Shown here one piece after another: positions 27,753-35,608 of a stretch of DNA of 64,000 bases (positions within the stretch are counted from its first letter, which is position 1; each line of letters opens with the position of its first letter). The notes under the pieces are model-generated. The model ran no database searches. It saw nothing but the letters and a program-made list of their open reading frames with translations, and had not been told where the DNA came from. Source of the stretch: JBGMEA01 sp041447245. GTDB lineage: Bacteria > Bacillota > Clostridia > Eubacteriales > Anaerofustaceae. The position numbers and the translations under genes were made by a program. Where the stretch lies: positions 1-64,000 of the forward strand of contig JBGMEA010000012.1 in assembly GCA_041447245.1 (NCBI GenBank), written 5' to 3'.

Positions 27753-28652
27753 TTAATCGAACAATCCCTTTGAAATCAGATATCCTTCTCTGGAACCGTT
27801 GGAAAAAATTTCATAAGAATCGACGGAAAAGTATCGGCCGATTGTCTGAAGAACGCAGATACCCGGAAGAGTAGTGTATTCCCGCCCCGATGCATGGTCA
27901 TGAAGAAAATCGTACAGGGTAGCCTCTTTTGCCAGCAGCAGTTCTTTCGCTTGCTGCATTTGTTCAAACGCGACGCTGCAAGCATTGCTTTTCACCAGTC
28001 CGAGTGCTTTCATGACGGCAAGAAGGGTTGTGGCCGTACCTCCCATGATCATAATTTTAGGATATCTGTGTTGAGTGATCCGGTCGGTTCGTTTCAAAAT
28101 ATCCAAAATATGGCGATCGATTGCATCGAATTCGGTTTCGGTCGGGAAATCTCCCGCGACAATCAGGTTTTTTGTTCGCAGGATGCCGATCGGAAGGCTG
28201 ACGCTTTCCGAAACGGAGTGTTCGTCAAAGGAAAAAATCTGACCGCTGCCTCCGCCCAGGTCTAATCCGAGACCCTTTTGTGCACCTGTATAATATCTCA
28301 GGCTGTAATAATCACATTCCGCTTCCTGTTCTTCGCTGAGAATATCCAGATCGAGCCCTGTGTGCTCTCTGAATTTTTCCCGAATCAAAGAATTGTTTTG
28401 TGCGTCGCGCACGGCAGACGTCGCATAGGCGAATATGACGTCGCATGACTGTGAAATCAGAAAGTTTTTCAGCTGCATCCCGGCTTCGACGAGGATGCCG
28501 ATTCCTTCCTCACTCATTGTTCCGTTTTGGTTATGTGTCATGAGATAGGCAAAGATTTCTTTTTTATTTAAATAGGTGATGGTTTTCTCTTCGATCCGGT
28601 ACACAAATGCTTTTGTCGTATTTGATCCGATGTCAATAATTCCTGCAATCAT
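27753..28652 (-). CDS. Ppx/GppA-family exopolyphosphatase or guanosine pentaphosphatase
   Basis: 299 residues. The ASKHA-fold phosphatase starts IDIGSNTTKAFVY and shows YATSAVRDAQN, LGLDLGGGSGQIFS and the conserved catalytic-region glutamate in EEQEAECDYYSLR. Only the catalytic core is present, without the C-terminal HD domain of long Ppx. It removes terminal phosphates from polyphosphate or converts pppGpp; sequence alone does not separate these. Start 28652 matches the domain start, with GGACGG upstream. It follows the glpP-like gene by 13 bases. Confidence 0.88.
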   Translation of the reverse strand: MIAGIIDIGSNTTKAFVYRIEEKTITYLNKKEIFAYLMTHNQNGTMSEEGIGILVEAGMQLKNFLISQSCDVIFAYATSAVRDAQNNSLIREKFREHTGLDLDILSEEQEAECDYYSLRYYTGAQKGLGLDLGGGSGQIFSFDEHSVSESVSLPIGILRTKNLIVAGDFPTETEFDAIDRHILDILKRTDRITQHRYPKIMIMGGTATTLLAVMKALGLVKSNACSVAFEQMQQAKELLLAKEATLYDFLHDHASGREYTTLPGICVLQTIGRYFSVDSYEIFSNGSREGYLISKGLFD

Positions 28653-28665
28653 ATGCTTCCGTCCG

Positions 28666-29226
28666 TTATTTCCAAAGTTTGAATTCGGTCGTTGATACAG
28701 CACTCGCTCCGGCGGCAATCGCACGGGAAACTTCCTGTTCGGTTGTGATCAGTCCCCCCGAGATGATCGGGATGTCAAACTCTTTTTTTGCCCGACTGAT
28801 GATTTTCGGCAGCAGACCGGGCAGAATTTCCACTCCGTTCGGTTTGAGCGAGGCGATTAAATGGATGCTCGACTCATAAGATGCGGAGTCCAGCATGAAT
28901 ACGCGGAGAATGGTCAGGCATCCGAGGCTCATTGCACGAAGTGCGACTGCTTTTTTGGTGGTGATGATGCCGTCGGGATTTGCTTTACGGATAAGATATT
29001 CCGTTCCGATCGGATCATTTGCGATTCCGTCCACCAAATCGGAATGAATGATGCAGAATTTTCCGCTGCGGCGGACAGCATCGACTTTCTGCTCAAAATC
29101 GGAGGCGGAACATTTGAGCAAAAAAACGAGTGAAACGTCCGAATCCGCGGCACGTATCAATTCTTCATCATTTCGGACTGCTGCAATGACTTGTTTGCCG
29201 TCAAGCATCTGAGCAAGGCTACTCAT
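28666..29226 (-). CDS. glpP: GlpP-family glycerol-3-phosphate-responsive antiterminator
   Basis: 186 residues. The TIM-barrel-like family signature is seen in FCIIHSDLVDGIANDPIGTEYL, DGIITTKKAVALRA, EILPGLLPKII and PIISGGLI. In Bacillus, GlpP with glycerol-3-phosphate prevents termination in glp leaders. No glycerol genes are in this window, so its targets lie elsewhere, or it acts with the adjacent Ppx/GppA gene. GGAG precedes the ATG. Confidence 0.9.
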   Translation of the reverse strand: MSSLAQMLDGKQVIAAVRNDEELIRAADSDVSLVFLLKCSASDFEQKVDAVRRSGKFCIIHSDLVDGIANDPIGTEYLIRKANPDGIITTKKAVALRAMSLGCLTILRVFMLDSASYESSIHLIASLKPNGVEILPGLLPKIISRAKKEFDIPIISGGLITTEQEVSRAIAAGASAVSTTEFKLWK

Positions 29227-29248
29227 GTCAATTCTCCATTTTTTTATT

Positions 29249-29257
29249 ATTATACCA
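29249..29257 (-). promoter_or_regulatory. Extended -10 promoter of glpP-ppx
   Basis: Minus-strand TGGTATAAT about 25 bases before the glpP start; the -35 is not clear. Confidence 0.6.
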
Positions 29258-29281
29258 TAAGTAGGGAAAAATGTTTTTTAC

Positions 29282-29310
29282 AAAAAGAAAAACCGGCACG
29301 AATGCCGGTG
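29282..29310 (-). terminator. Intrinsic terminator of the trxA-prx-sor unit
   Basis: ACCGGCA/TGCCGGT stem with CGAA loop, followed by T-rich sequence on the minus strand. It lies 150 bases past the superoxide reductase stop. Confidence 0.75.
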
Positions 29311-29335
29311 CAGACGGATAAAAGAGCAAATTTCG

Positions 29336-29390
29336 GATCTGCTTATGGCGGCGTTGAATCAAGGCACTCTTCCATTTCCATAAGCAGATC
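29336..29390. repeat. Perfect 13-bp inverted repeat with 29-base loop
   Basis: GATCTGCTTATGG (29336-29348) is exactly complementary to 29378-29390. A T-rich tract follows only on the plus strand, where no gene precedes it. On the minus strand it falls in the 3' untranslated part of the superoxide reductase transcript. Confidence 0.6.
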
Positions 29391-29460
29391 TTCTTATTTT
29401 TTATTCAGCCTGCAATTTTATGAATTATTTTTTGTTTTGAATCTGCACAATGCGAATGTC

Positions 29461-29841
29461 TTATGCGTCTGCTTTCCACAAACCATGGAGATTGCAGTAT
29501 GCATATGCGGAAACGAGTTCATCATTCACGAGAGTGAAGGTTGCTTTCGGTTCCATACCCGGTTCCAAAGCTTTTCGCTGTCCTCCGTTTTTGGTTTCGA
29601 TGTAGATCCATTGAATGTAGTGTTCCGGAAGCATCGGATGCGCTACGCTTCCGACTTCGACCGTCACGTTATTGCCGTCTTTTTTGATGACCGGCACATG
29701 TTTTTCTGTTGCAGCGTCTGTGGTGTTGGGTTTGAGCTCTGTCATTTTATCACCGCAGCAGACCATATTGATTCCGGAAGAGTGAATCATTCCTACCAGA
29801 TTGCCGCAATGTTCGCATTTAAAAAATTTTGTTTTTTCCAT
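29461..29841 (-). CDS. Superoxide reductase (desulfoferrodoxin, two-iron class)
   Basis: 126 residues. The N-terminal desulforedoxin-type iron site has Cys9, Cys12, Cys28 and Cys29; the catalytic domain keeps EKHVP, AHPMLPEHYIQWI and CNLHGLW, the His4-Cys centre that reduces superoxide to hydrogen peroxide without making oxygen. It follows the peroxiredoxin by 25 bases, which would dispose of the peroxide. Typical of strict anaerobes. Confidence 0.95.
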   Translation of the reverse strand: MEKTKFFKCEHCGNLVGMIHSSGINMVCCGDKMTELKPNTTDAATEKHVPVIKKDGNNVTVEVGSVAHPMLPEHYIQWIYIETKNGGQRKALEPGMEPKATFTLVNDELVSAYAYCNLHGLWKADA

Positions 29842-29866
29842 TTTTGACTCCTATTCTGTTTGTTAT

Positions 29867-30541
29867 CTAATTATCCTTTTTCAGGCTCAAGAACCAGTCC
29901 AGACAATTGAGATCGTCCGGTGGGTTGGTGATTCGTTCCTTGGCCGCTTCGCAGGTCGCGGGTGCGGCAACAATCACATCATCTCCCGGCATCCAGTTTG
30001 CGGGGGTCGCAACTTTCGCACTGTCAACTTTCTGTAGCGCCAGTACGATGCGTTTGATTTCCTGCATATTTCTGCCGACTTCTTTCGGATAATACAGAAT
30101 GACGCGAATGATGCCATTCGGGTCGATGACGAATACCGCTCGGACAGCCTGCGTTGTGGAAACATTCGGCTGAATCATTCCGTATTTGTTTGCGATATCC
30201 ATTTTAATATCATCAATGAGCGGGAATTTAACCTCGATATTTTTCATACCCTTGTATTCCAGTTCATTGATTTTTCTGAGCCATGCGATGTGCGAATACA
30301 GCGAGTCCACCGACAGCCCGACCAATTCCGTATTGATCGCTTTAAATTCATCCGCCATGGAAGCAAATGTCATAAATTCTGTGGTGCAGACAGGTGTAAA
30401 ATCGGCAGGGTGGGAGAAGAAGACAACCCATTTTCCCTTAAAATCCTCCGGAAATTTAATTTTTCCCTGCGTCGTGCTTGCTTCGAACGGCGGTGCCGGA
30501 TCGCCGATGAGCGGCATGGGGGTTCTTTCTGTTTCTTCCAT
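29867..30541 (-). CDS. Prx6-type peroxiredoxin
   Basis: 224 residues. The peroxidatic Cys52 lies in PADFTPVCTTEF. The long C-terminal arm has two more cysteines (PATCEAA and LNCLDWF), as in archaeal-type Prx6 enzymes. It reduces hydrogen and organic peroxides with electrons likely from the thioredoxin encoded just upstream. The ATG at 30541 follows AAGGAGG; the TTG five codons earlier overlaps that ribosome binding site and is rejected. Confidence 0.93.
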   Translation of the reverse strand: MEETERTPMPLIGDPAPPFEASTTQGKIKFPEDFKGKWVVFFSHPADFTPVCTTEFMTFASMADEFKAINTELVGLSVDSLYSHIAWLRKINELEYKGMKNIEVKFPLIDDIKMDIANKYGMIQPNVSTTQAVRAVFVIDPNGIIRVILYYPKEVGRNMQEIKRIVLALQKVDSAKVATPANWMPGDDVIVAAPATCEAAKERITNPPDDLNCLDWFLSLKKDN

Positions 30542-30570
30542 ATCAGCCTCCTTCAATTTGTAAAGATATA

Positions 30571-30601
30571 AAAAGAGAGAAACGACAGAAGATCGTTTCT
30601 C
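30571..30601 (-). terminator. Terminator (probably partial) after trxA
   Basis: GAGAAACGA/TCGTTTCTC stem with seven-base loop and T's on the minus strand, between trxA and the peroxiredoxin gene. No separate peroxiredoxin promoter was seen, so read-through is likely. Confidence 0.7.
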
Positions 30602-30610
30602 AATTTTTCG

Positions 30611-30922
30611 TCATTGAAGCATACTTAAAATAGCCTGTTTGCTGCGGGCTCCCACAGAAGTGGATGCGACTTTTCCGTTTTTCATGACGATTAAGGTCGG
30701 GATGCTCATGACCCCGAATTTTGCCGCGAGTTCCTGTTGTTCGTCGACATTGATTTTACCGACTTTGAATTGACCGTTTGATTCTTCGGCGATTTCATCG
30801 ACGACCGGAGAAACCATTCTGCATGGTCCGCACCAAGGTGCCCAAAAATCGATGAGAACCGGTTTGTCCGAATTCAATACTTCTGCTTCGAAATTATTTT
30901 TTGTTAATGTGATAACTGACAT
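30611..30922 (-). CDS. trxA: Thioredoxin
   Basis: 103 residues with the active site WCGPC (Cys31, Cys34), the buried Asp25 region LIDFWAP and the cis-proline SIPT. It provides reducing power to peroxiredoxins and other enzymes. The context with peroxiredoxin and superoxide reductase forms an oxygen-defence operon. Confidence 0.97.
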   Translation of the reverse strand: MSVITLTKNNFEAEVLNSDKPVLIDFWAPWCGPCRMVSPVVDEIAEESNGQFKVGKINVDEQQELAAKFGVMSIPTLIVMKNGKVASTSVGARSKQAILSMLQ

Positions 30923-30978
30923 GTCTGACTCTCCTTATTCTTTCATTTCTTTTGTCTGCTTAGCTGTGTTATGATGTC

Positions 30979-30984
30979 ATTATA
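30979..30984 (-). promoter_or_regulatory. -10 element of the trxA promoter
   Basis: Minus-strand TATAAT with a weak CTGATT 17 bases upstream. Two palindromes follow at 31007-31026. Confidence 0.5.
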
Positions 30985-31006
30985 ATCGTCAAAGATCAGG
31001 AAATCA

Positions 31007-31026
31007 GTGATAATATCACAATTGTG
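31007..31026. promoter_or_regulatory. Palindromes upstream of trxA (candidate operator)
   Basis: GTGATAATATCAC (31007-31019) is an odd-centred perfect palindrome overlapping CACAATTGTG (31017-31026), another perfect palindrome. The position just upstream of the trxA promoter suits a redox regulator site. Half-sites resemble CRP/FNR and Rex boxes, but the spacing is one base short. Confidence 0.4.
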
Positions 31027-31148
31027 TCATTTTTCTTGAATTGATATTTTTTGGGTGATATAGTTACTTTAGAATTATTATAGCATTTTTTATTTGCAAA
31101 ACAACAGGCAAACGCAAAAAATCCTATTAAAATGATATGGTTAATGCG

Positions 31149-32441
31149 ATGAGAAACAACAGGGTAAGAATCGGTTATGCCTGCATCACATTGGGAGATC
31201 CGAACATCTGTTATCGTTCCCTGAGATTGCGAAATGCGACTCCCGAGCGATTGCACGCCGTTTGCGAAAACAATCTGAATATGCTGCGAAAGGCTGTTAT
31301 TTACAACGCGAGAAACAACATCGGATTATTCCGCATTACTTCCGATCTGATTCCGTTCGCTTCTGCCCAAACGTACCCTTTTTGTTGGCAGGAAGAATTT
31401 TGCGACGCTTTTCGTTTGATCGGGGAAACTGCAAAAACTGCAGGGATGCGTTTGAGCATGCATCCGGGTCAGTACACAGTGCTGAACTCGCCGGATCGGA
31501 CAGTAACGGAAAAAGCGATTGCAGACTTGAATTATCACTGCGATGTGTTGGATCTGCTCGGAACGGACTCGGGCAGCAAAATTATTCTTCATGTCGGCGG
31601 CGTTTACGCAGATCGGGGGGAAGCAGTCAAACGATTTCGATCAACCGTTGCCTTTTTGTCGGAACGTGTCCGCAACAGGCTTGCGATAGAAAATGACGAG
31701 CGCAGTTATTCTGCCCAGGAAGTTCTCGAAATTGCAGAAAGTCTGGAAATTCCGTGTGTGTTCGATAATCTGCACCATGCAGTCAACCCTTCCGCAACGA
31801 ATCGAAGCGACTCCGAGTGGATTGATCTGTTCGCTCATACATGGCGGAAAAATGACGGGATACAAAAAATTCATTATTCTCAGCAATCGGAAGACAAAAA
31901 AAAAGGAGCTCATTCCGAAACGATTCGGGCTGAGGAATTTGCCGATTTCTGTGCCGATCTGACCGATCGGAAAATCGATGTTATGCTGGAAGTGAAAGAT
32001 AAGGATCTTTCCGCAATCAAATGTGTACATGTTCTTTCCGAAAATAAGAAAATTGTTTTACTGGAGAAAGACTGGGCAAAATACAAATATAATGTACTGG
32101 AGCATGATCCGAATGCTTATCGGGTTATCCGCAGGCTTTTGAACGATAAAAATGCTTATCCCGCAATCGAGCTGTTTGAACATATCGATGCTGCGCTTTC
32201 CGGATCAATCACCCCCGGCAACGCCGTGAATGCGGCTCAGCATGTTTGGGGATATTTCAGAAAAGAGGCGGATGAAAAAGATCGGCTCCGCTTTGAGCGG
32301 CTGGTGCGTGAAGTAGAAGATTTCAAAAAAGAACCGATTGCACTGAAACGGTTTTTGAAAAAAATTCAGGCGAAATACAAAGATGCTTATCTGATGGATT
32401 CTTATTATTTTATTGATTTCGAAAGGAGTAATGGGAGATGA
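31149..32441 (+). CDS. uvsE: UV damage endonuclease (UvdE/UvsE) fused to a DUF1722-like domain
   Basis: About 430 residues. Residues 1-290 match the TIM-barrel UV damage endonuclease (VRIGYACITL, RMSMHPGQYTVLNSP, KIILHVGGVYADR, RLAIENDER, CVFDNLHHAVNPS), which nicks DNA 5' to UV photoproducts in a metal-dependent way. About 120 further residues resemble DUF1722, known from YbgA: KYNVLEHDPNAYRVIRRLL, AAQHVWGYF and YLMDSYYF. Most bacterial UvsE proteins end before this point. Two possible ATGs (31137, 31149) lack a Shine-Dalgarno; the second is nearer the conserved start. It overlaps the TspO-like gene by four bases. Confidence 0.9.
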   Translation: MRNNRVRIGYACITLGDPNICYRSLRLRNATPERLHAVCENNLNMLRKAVIYNARNNIGLFRITSDLIPFASAQTYPFCWQEEFCDAFRLIGETAKTAGMRLSMHPGQYTVLNSPDRTVTEKAIADLNYHCDVLDLLGTDSGSKIILHVGGVYADRGEAVKRFRSTVAFLSERVRNRLAIENDERSYSAQEVLEIAESLEIPCVFDNLHHAVNPSATNRSDSEWIDLFAHTWRKNDGIQKIHYSQQSEDKKKGAHSETIRAEEFADFCADLTDRKIDVMLEVKDKDLSAIKCVHVLSENKKIVLLEKDWAKYKYNVLEHDPNAYRVIRRLLNDKNAYPAIELFEHIDAALSGSITPGNAVNAAQHVWGYFRKEADEKDRLRFERLVREVEDFKKEPIALKRFLKKIQAKYKDAYLMDSYYFIDFERSNGR

Positions 32442-33229
32442 AGGAGAATAACAGTCGCATTACGCTGTTGCGTATCATGAATCTGGTTTTCTTTCTGGGA
32501 ATGATCACCGTCAATGCATTGGCGAATATTCTGCCGATCAATGGGCTGAATACGGGAGAAATTTCGGATTTTTATCCGAATCTGTTTACACCCGCCGCTT
32601 TGACTTTTTCTATCTGGGGGGTTATCTATCTTCTGTTGGCACTGTTCATACTTTATCAATTCGGATTGATGGGAGGCAAAGAGAGTACGCCTCTGATAGG
32701 GGAAATCGGCGTATGGTTTTCGGTTTCCTGTGCGGCTAACATGCTCTGGATCCTGTCCTGGCACCATCTGAAAATCGGATTGTCGCTGATATGGATGCTG
32801 CTTTTGCTGGTGTCTCTTATTGTGATTGCAGGAAAAGTAAACGGTGTCAGCGAAGCAAAAAAAGGATTCTTTCTGAAGTTGCCTTTTTTTGTCTATTTCG
32901 GATGGATTACCGTGGCGACAATTGCAAATGTGACCGCATTTCTCGTGGATGCCGGATGGAGCGGGTTCGGCCTTTCCGAAGCTGACTGGACTGTTGTTAT
33001 CCTGGCTGTGGGAACGGTGATTGCCTGCTCGGCGGTGTTTCGATTCAAATCTGCGGCTTACGGTTTTGTAGTGATTTGGGCTTATGCGGGTATTATTGCC
33101 AAACATCTTTCTCCGAATGGATTTCACGGTGCGTTTCCTTTTGTAATTGCAGCAGCGGCGATCTGCATTGTGATTATCCTGATTGATTGTTTTTATGTGC
33201 TTTTCCGCAGAAGACGCAGTCGGGACTGA
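32438..33229 (+). CDS. TspO/MBR-like tryptophan-rich sensory protein, long form
   Basis: 263 residues with about eight hydrophobic helices. NALANILPINGLNTGEISD followed by NLFTPAALTFSIWGVIYLLL is the signature of the long TspO-like membrane proteins; the TspO core binds tetrapyrroles and relates to oxidative or light stress. Coupled to the UV endonuclease gene by a four-base overlap, which suggests a shared stress function. GAAAGGAG precedes the ATG. Ligand unknown. Confidence 0.8.
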   Translation: MKENNSRITLLRIMNLVFFLGMITVNALANILPINGLNTGEISDFYPNLFTPAALTFSIWGVIYLLLALFILYQFGLMGGKESTPLIGEIGVWFSVSCAANMLWILSWHHLKIGLSLIWMLLLLVSLIVIAGKVNGVSEAKKGFFLKLPFFVYFGWITVATIANVTAFLVDAGWSGFGLSEADWTVVILAVGTVIACSAVFRFKSAAYGFVVIWAYAGIIAKHLSPNGFHGAFPFVIAAAAICIVIILIDCFYVLFRRRRSRD

Positions 33230-33271
33230 CAGGAAAGCCTGCCGGTCGCATTTAAAATAACCCTGCGGGAA

Positions 33272-33300
33272 TTGCTTTTTCATCCGCAGCATTCTATAAT
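33272..33300 (+). promoter_or_regulatory. Promoter of the MurT/GatD-like pair
   Basis: TTGCTT (33272-33277), 17-base spacer, TATAAT (33295-33300); predicted start near 33307. Confidence 0.75.
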
Positions 33301-33316
33301 AATACCATTCGATAAA

Positions 33317-33341
33317 AGCTGCCCGCTTTGCGGGCAGTTTT
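33317..33341 (+). terminator. Terminator-like hairpin inside the MurT-like gene leader
   Basis: CTGCCCGC/GCGGGCAG with a TTT loop and TTTTC tail, between the promoter at 33272-33300 and the AGGAG of the gene. It could end upstream TspO transcripts or act as an attenuator. Confidence 0.75.
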
Positions 33342-33353
33342 CAGGAGCTGCGC

Positions 33354-34724
33354 ATGAGATTTTATTTTGCATTGTGGATAGCCAAGCTGGCTGAAATTGC
33401 CATTAAATTGATTGATCCGACCCGCGGAACCGATTTCCCCGGGAAGCTGGCTTATCGGATTGACCGGAATTTTATGCGCGGATTTCGGCAGCTGGATACG
33501 GACAGGGTTATTTTTATTACCGGGACGAACGGGAAATCGACAACCACGAATCTGCTGTATCACACGATGAAATGCGCAGGGAAAAAAACGATTGCCAATC
33601 TGACGGGATCGAATATGCTCAATGGTGCGGCATCCTGCCTGATCGCGGGTTCCGACTGGCGGGGTCGGGTGAAGGCGGATGTTATCCTGATAGAAGTGGA
33701 TGAACGCTCGCTGCCGTATATCATCGGACAATTGCCCGGGAAATATATGTTGATCACGAATATTATGCAGGATCAGGTGCATCGCAACGGAGACCCTGAT
33801 TTTATTTATCAATTGGTTCGAAAGAATATCAAGACGGACATGACGCTGTTCCTCAACAACGATGAACCGAGGAGCAAGTCATATGAAACATGTGTTTCTG
33901 AAGTCCGATACTTCGGCGTGAGCCGAAACAGCCAGTCTTATCAAAAAGACGGGATGTATGATGTAACAATGCCCTGTCCCCATTGCTTTTCAAAAATAGA
34001 GTTCGAATATATGAACAGCGCAAACATCGGACGGTTTCATTGCGATTACTGCGGGTTCTGCTCCTCCGAAACCGCGTTGACACAAATCGAGGAAATTGAT
34101 TTCGGACAAAAACATTTTTCCGTTCGCGGAGTGGTGCATCCGTTGACATACGATGTGCCGATTATGCTTTACAATTATGCGGCAGTCAGTGCCGTTGCAA
34201 ATTATTTCGGGATTGCGGATGAAACCGTAAGCAATGCTTATTCGGATTTTGTCAATCTGGAAGGACGGATGGATATTCTGCATTATCGCGGCAAGCAGAT
34301 TCATTATCTGAGAATCAAACAGGGGAACCCGGAAACGATTCAAATGGCGGTCGATGCGATTGCCCTTGATCCGAGTCCGAAAGCAGTTGCTTTCGGGATG
34401 TGCATTATTCCGGAGCGAAGGCCGCAATGGGTGCCGCATTATACCAATACCTATTATGCTTACGAATCGAATTTTAAACCGATCCGAAATGATCGGACGG
34501 ATTTGATGGTATTCTCGGATTACATTGCGTACGATCAGGTGAATCGGTTGCTCTATGACGGATTTGATGAAAATGCAATCAAAGTGATAAACAGCGAAGA
34601 TCCGAAAACTGTGCTGGATGCGTTGTGTGATATGGAAAGCGAAGCATATTATCTCGTTGCGCCTGTTCGCAATATCAAAATATTCAAAAGTTTTCTGAAG
34701 AAAGCTCAGGAAGGGGATCGATGA
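33354..34724 (+). CDS. Divergent MurT-like Mur ligase (DUF1727 region altered)
   Basis: 456 residues. Mur-ligase ATPase fold with P-loop FITGTNGKSTTTN, LIEVDERSLP, LITNIMQDQVHRNGD and a MurT-type four-Cys zinc ribbon (MPCPHCF ... HCDYCGF). MurT with GatD amidates the D-Glu of lipid II. In known MurT a C-terminal DGRDxSW motif supplies the catalytic Asp completing the GatD triad; here the corresponding stretch reads IIPERRPQWVPHY and no such Asp is seen. The gene overlaps the GatD-like gene by four bases. A distinct product or a substrate-only role is possible. Confidence 0.8.
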   Translation: MRFYFALWIAKLAEIAIKLIDPTRGTDFPGKLAYRIDRNFMRGFRQLDTDRVIFITGTNGKSTTTNLLYHTMKCAGKKTIANLTGSNMLNGAASCLIAGSDWRGRVKADVILIEVDERSLPYIIGQLPGKYMLITNIMQDQVHRNGDPDFIYQLVRKNIKTDMTLFLNNDEPRSKSYETCVSEVRYFGVSRNSQSYQKDGMYDVTMPCPHCFSKIEFEYMNSANIGRFHCDYCGFCSSETALTQIEEIDFGQKHFSVRGVVHPLTYDVPIMLYNYAAVSAVANYFGIADETVSNAYSDFVNLEGRMDILHYRGKQIHYLRIKQGNPETIQMAVDAIALDPSPKAVAFGMCIIPERRPQWVPHYTNTYYAYESNFKPIRNDRTDLMVFSDYIAYDQVNRLLYDGFDENAIKVINSEDPKTVLDALCDMESEAYYLVAPVRNIKIFKSFLKKAQEGDR

Positions 34725-35488
34725 TGGCGCCTATAATCCGCATGACGTATTTATATCCGGACAGTTTCAATCTGCACGGAGACCGCGGAAACATGATGGC
34801 ATTCGAACGGATCACAGGGATGATGGGTGCGAAGTTCGAGTATGAAAAAATAGATTCATTTGACAGCCCGCTCTCATTTGATAAAACAGACATTTTGTTT
34901 GTCTCACCCGGAGAATTACGGACGTGCGAAGGAATTGCCAAGCTGCTTCGCGATCGCAGAGATCCGTTTGCGCAATATCTCAACCGAGGCGGAACGATGG
35001 TGGTGATCGGAACGAGCATTGCCTTATTTGCAAAAGAAACAAAACGTCTCGACGGAACTGTTTTTGAAGGACTTCGTCTCGTGGAGTCCACTTGTTCGGA
35101 ACGAAACATCACATATTCGAACGATGAAGTCTATGCGTGCGAACGTTTCGGGGAGCCGATGCAGATTGTCGGAGGACAGATTCAGATGATTGATGTGCTC
35201 CGAAACGGTGAAGAAGCATTGGGACGGGTATCGTACGGATACGGGAATTGTCATGGGGAAGACGAAGGGATTGTAAAAGATCGGCTGTATTTTACGAATG
35301 CGCTCGGTCCGGTTTTTGTAAAAAATCCGCGGTTTGCCGCAGCGCTCTTGAGAGATATTTTGGAGGACAAGACGGGAGCCCGTCTTGCTCTGCCGGAGTT
35401 TGCGCTCGAAGAAAAATCGAATGCGCAGATTATGGAGTTCATCGAACTGAAAATACGAAAATACGACAAAAGCAGATTGGAAGCGTGA
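34721..35488 (+). CDS. Divergent GatD-like glutamine amidotransferase domain, probably catalytically inactive
   Basis: 255 residues. It aligns over its length with GatD: LYPDSFNLHGDRGN at the N-terminus, FVSPGEL, FGYGN-like SYGYGNCHGEDEG, and LGPVFVKNP near the end. The nucleophile elbow, CGGYQ in GatD, reads IGTSIAL here, and the catalytic His of YLHGP is replaced in TNALGPV. Both glutaminase residues therefore appear missing. The protein is full length and its frame intact, so it is a conserved variant and not a decayed gene. Two ATGs in tandem at 34721; GGAAGGGG precedes them. Confidence 0.75.
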   Translation: MMAPIIRMTYLYPDSFNLHGDRGNMMAFERITGMMGAKFEYEKIDSFDSPLSFDKTDILFVSPGELRTCEGIAKLLRDRRDPFAQYLNRGGTMVVIGTSIALFAKETKRLDGTVFEGLRLVESTCSERNITYSNDEVYACERFGEPMQIVGGQIQMIDVLRNGEEALGRVSYGYGNCHGEDEGIVKDRLYFTNALGPVFVKNPRFAAALLRDILEDKTGARLALPEFALEEKSNAQIMEFIELKIRKYDKSRLEA

Positions 35489-35570
35489 GGAGCTTACGAG
35501 AAAAACGCATAATATCCCCGTTTTTTGCTGCTTGGATAAATTGGAAAAATGTTAAAATCAGTGTTTTCCG

Positions 35571-35599
35571 TTGGCATTGTTTGCGAAGTATGGTAAAAT
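35571..35599 (+). promoter_or_regulatory. Promoter of the paired surface-protein genes
   Basis: TTGGCA (35571-35576), 17-base spacer, TAAAAT (35594-35599) with TGG before it. A second candidate is TTGGAT/TAAAAT at 35532-35558. Confidence 0.6.
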
Positions 35600-35608
35600 G
35601 CTTGAGTG

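Noticed and set aside
29336..29390. Terminator of the superoxide reductase gene
   Set aside because: The T-rich tract is on the wrong side for the minus strand; the ACCGGCA hairpin at 29292-29309 is the better terminator.
32405..33292. 295-codon open frame on the minus strand
   Set aside because: Antisense to the TspO-like gene; low-complexity His/Gln/Arg composition.
33230..33300. Terminator of the TspO-like gene formed by CTGCGG/CCGCAG
   Set aside because: The arms enclose the next promoter and lack a T-run after the stem.
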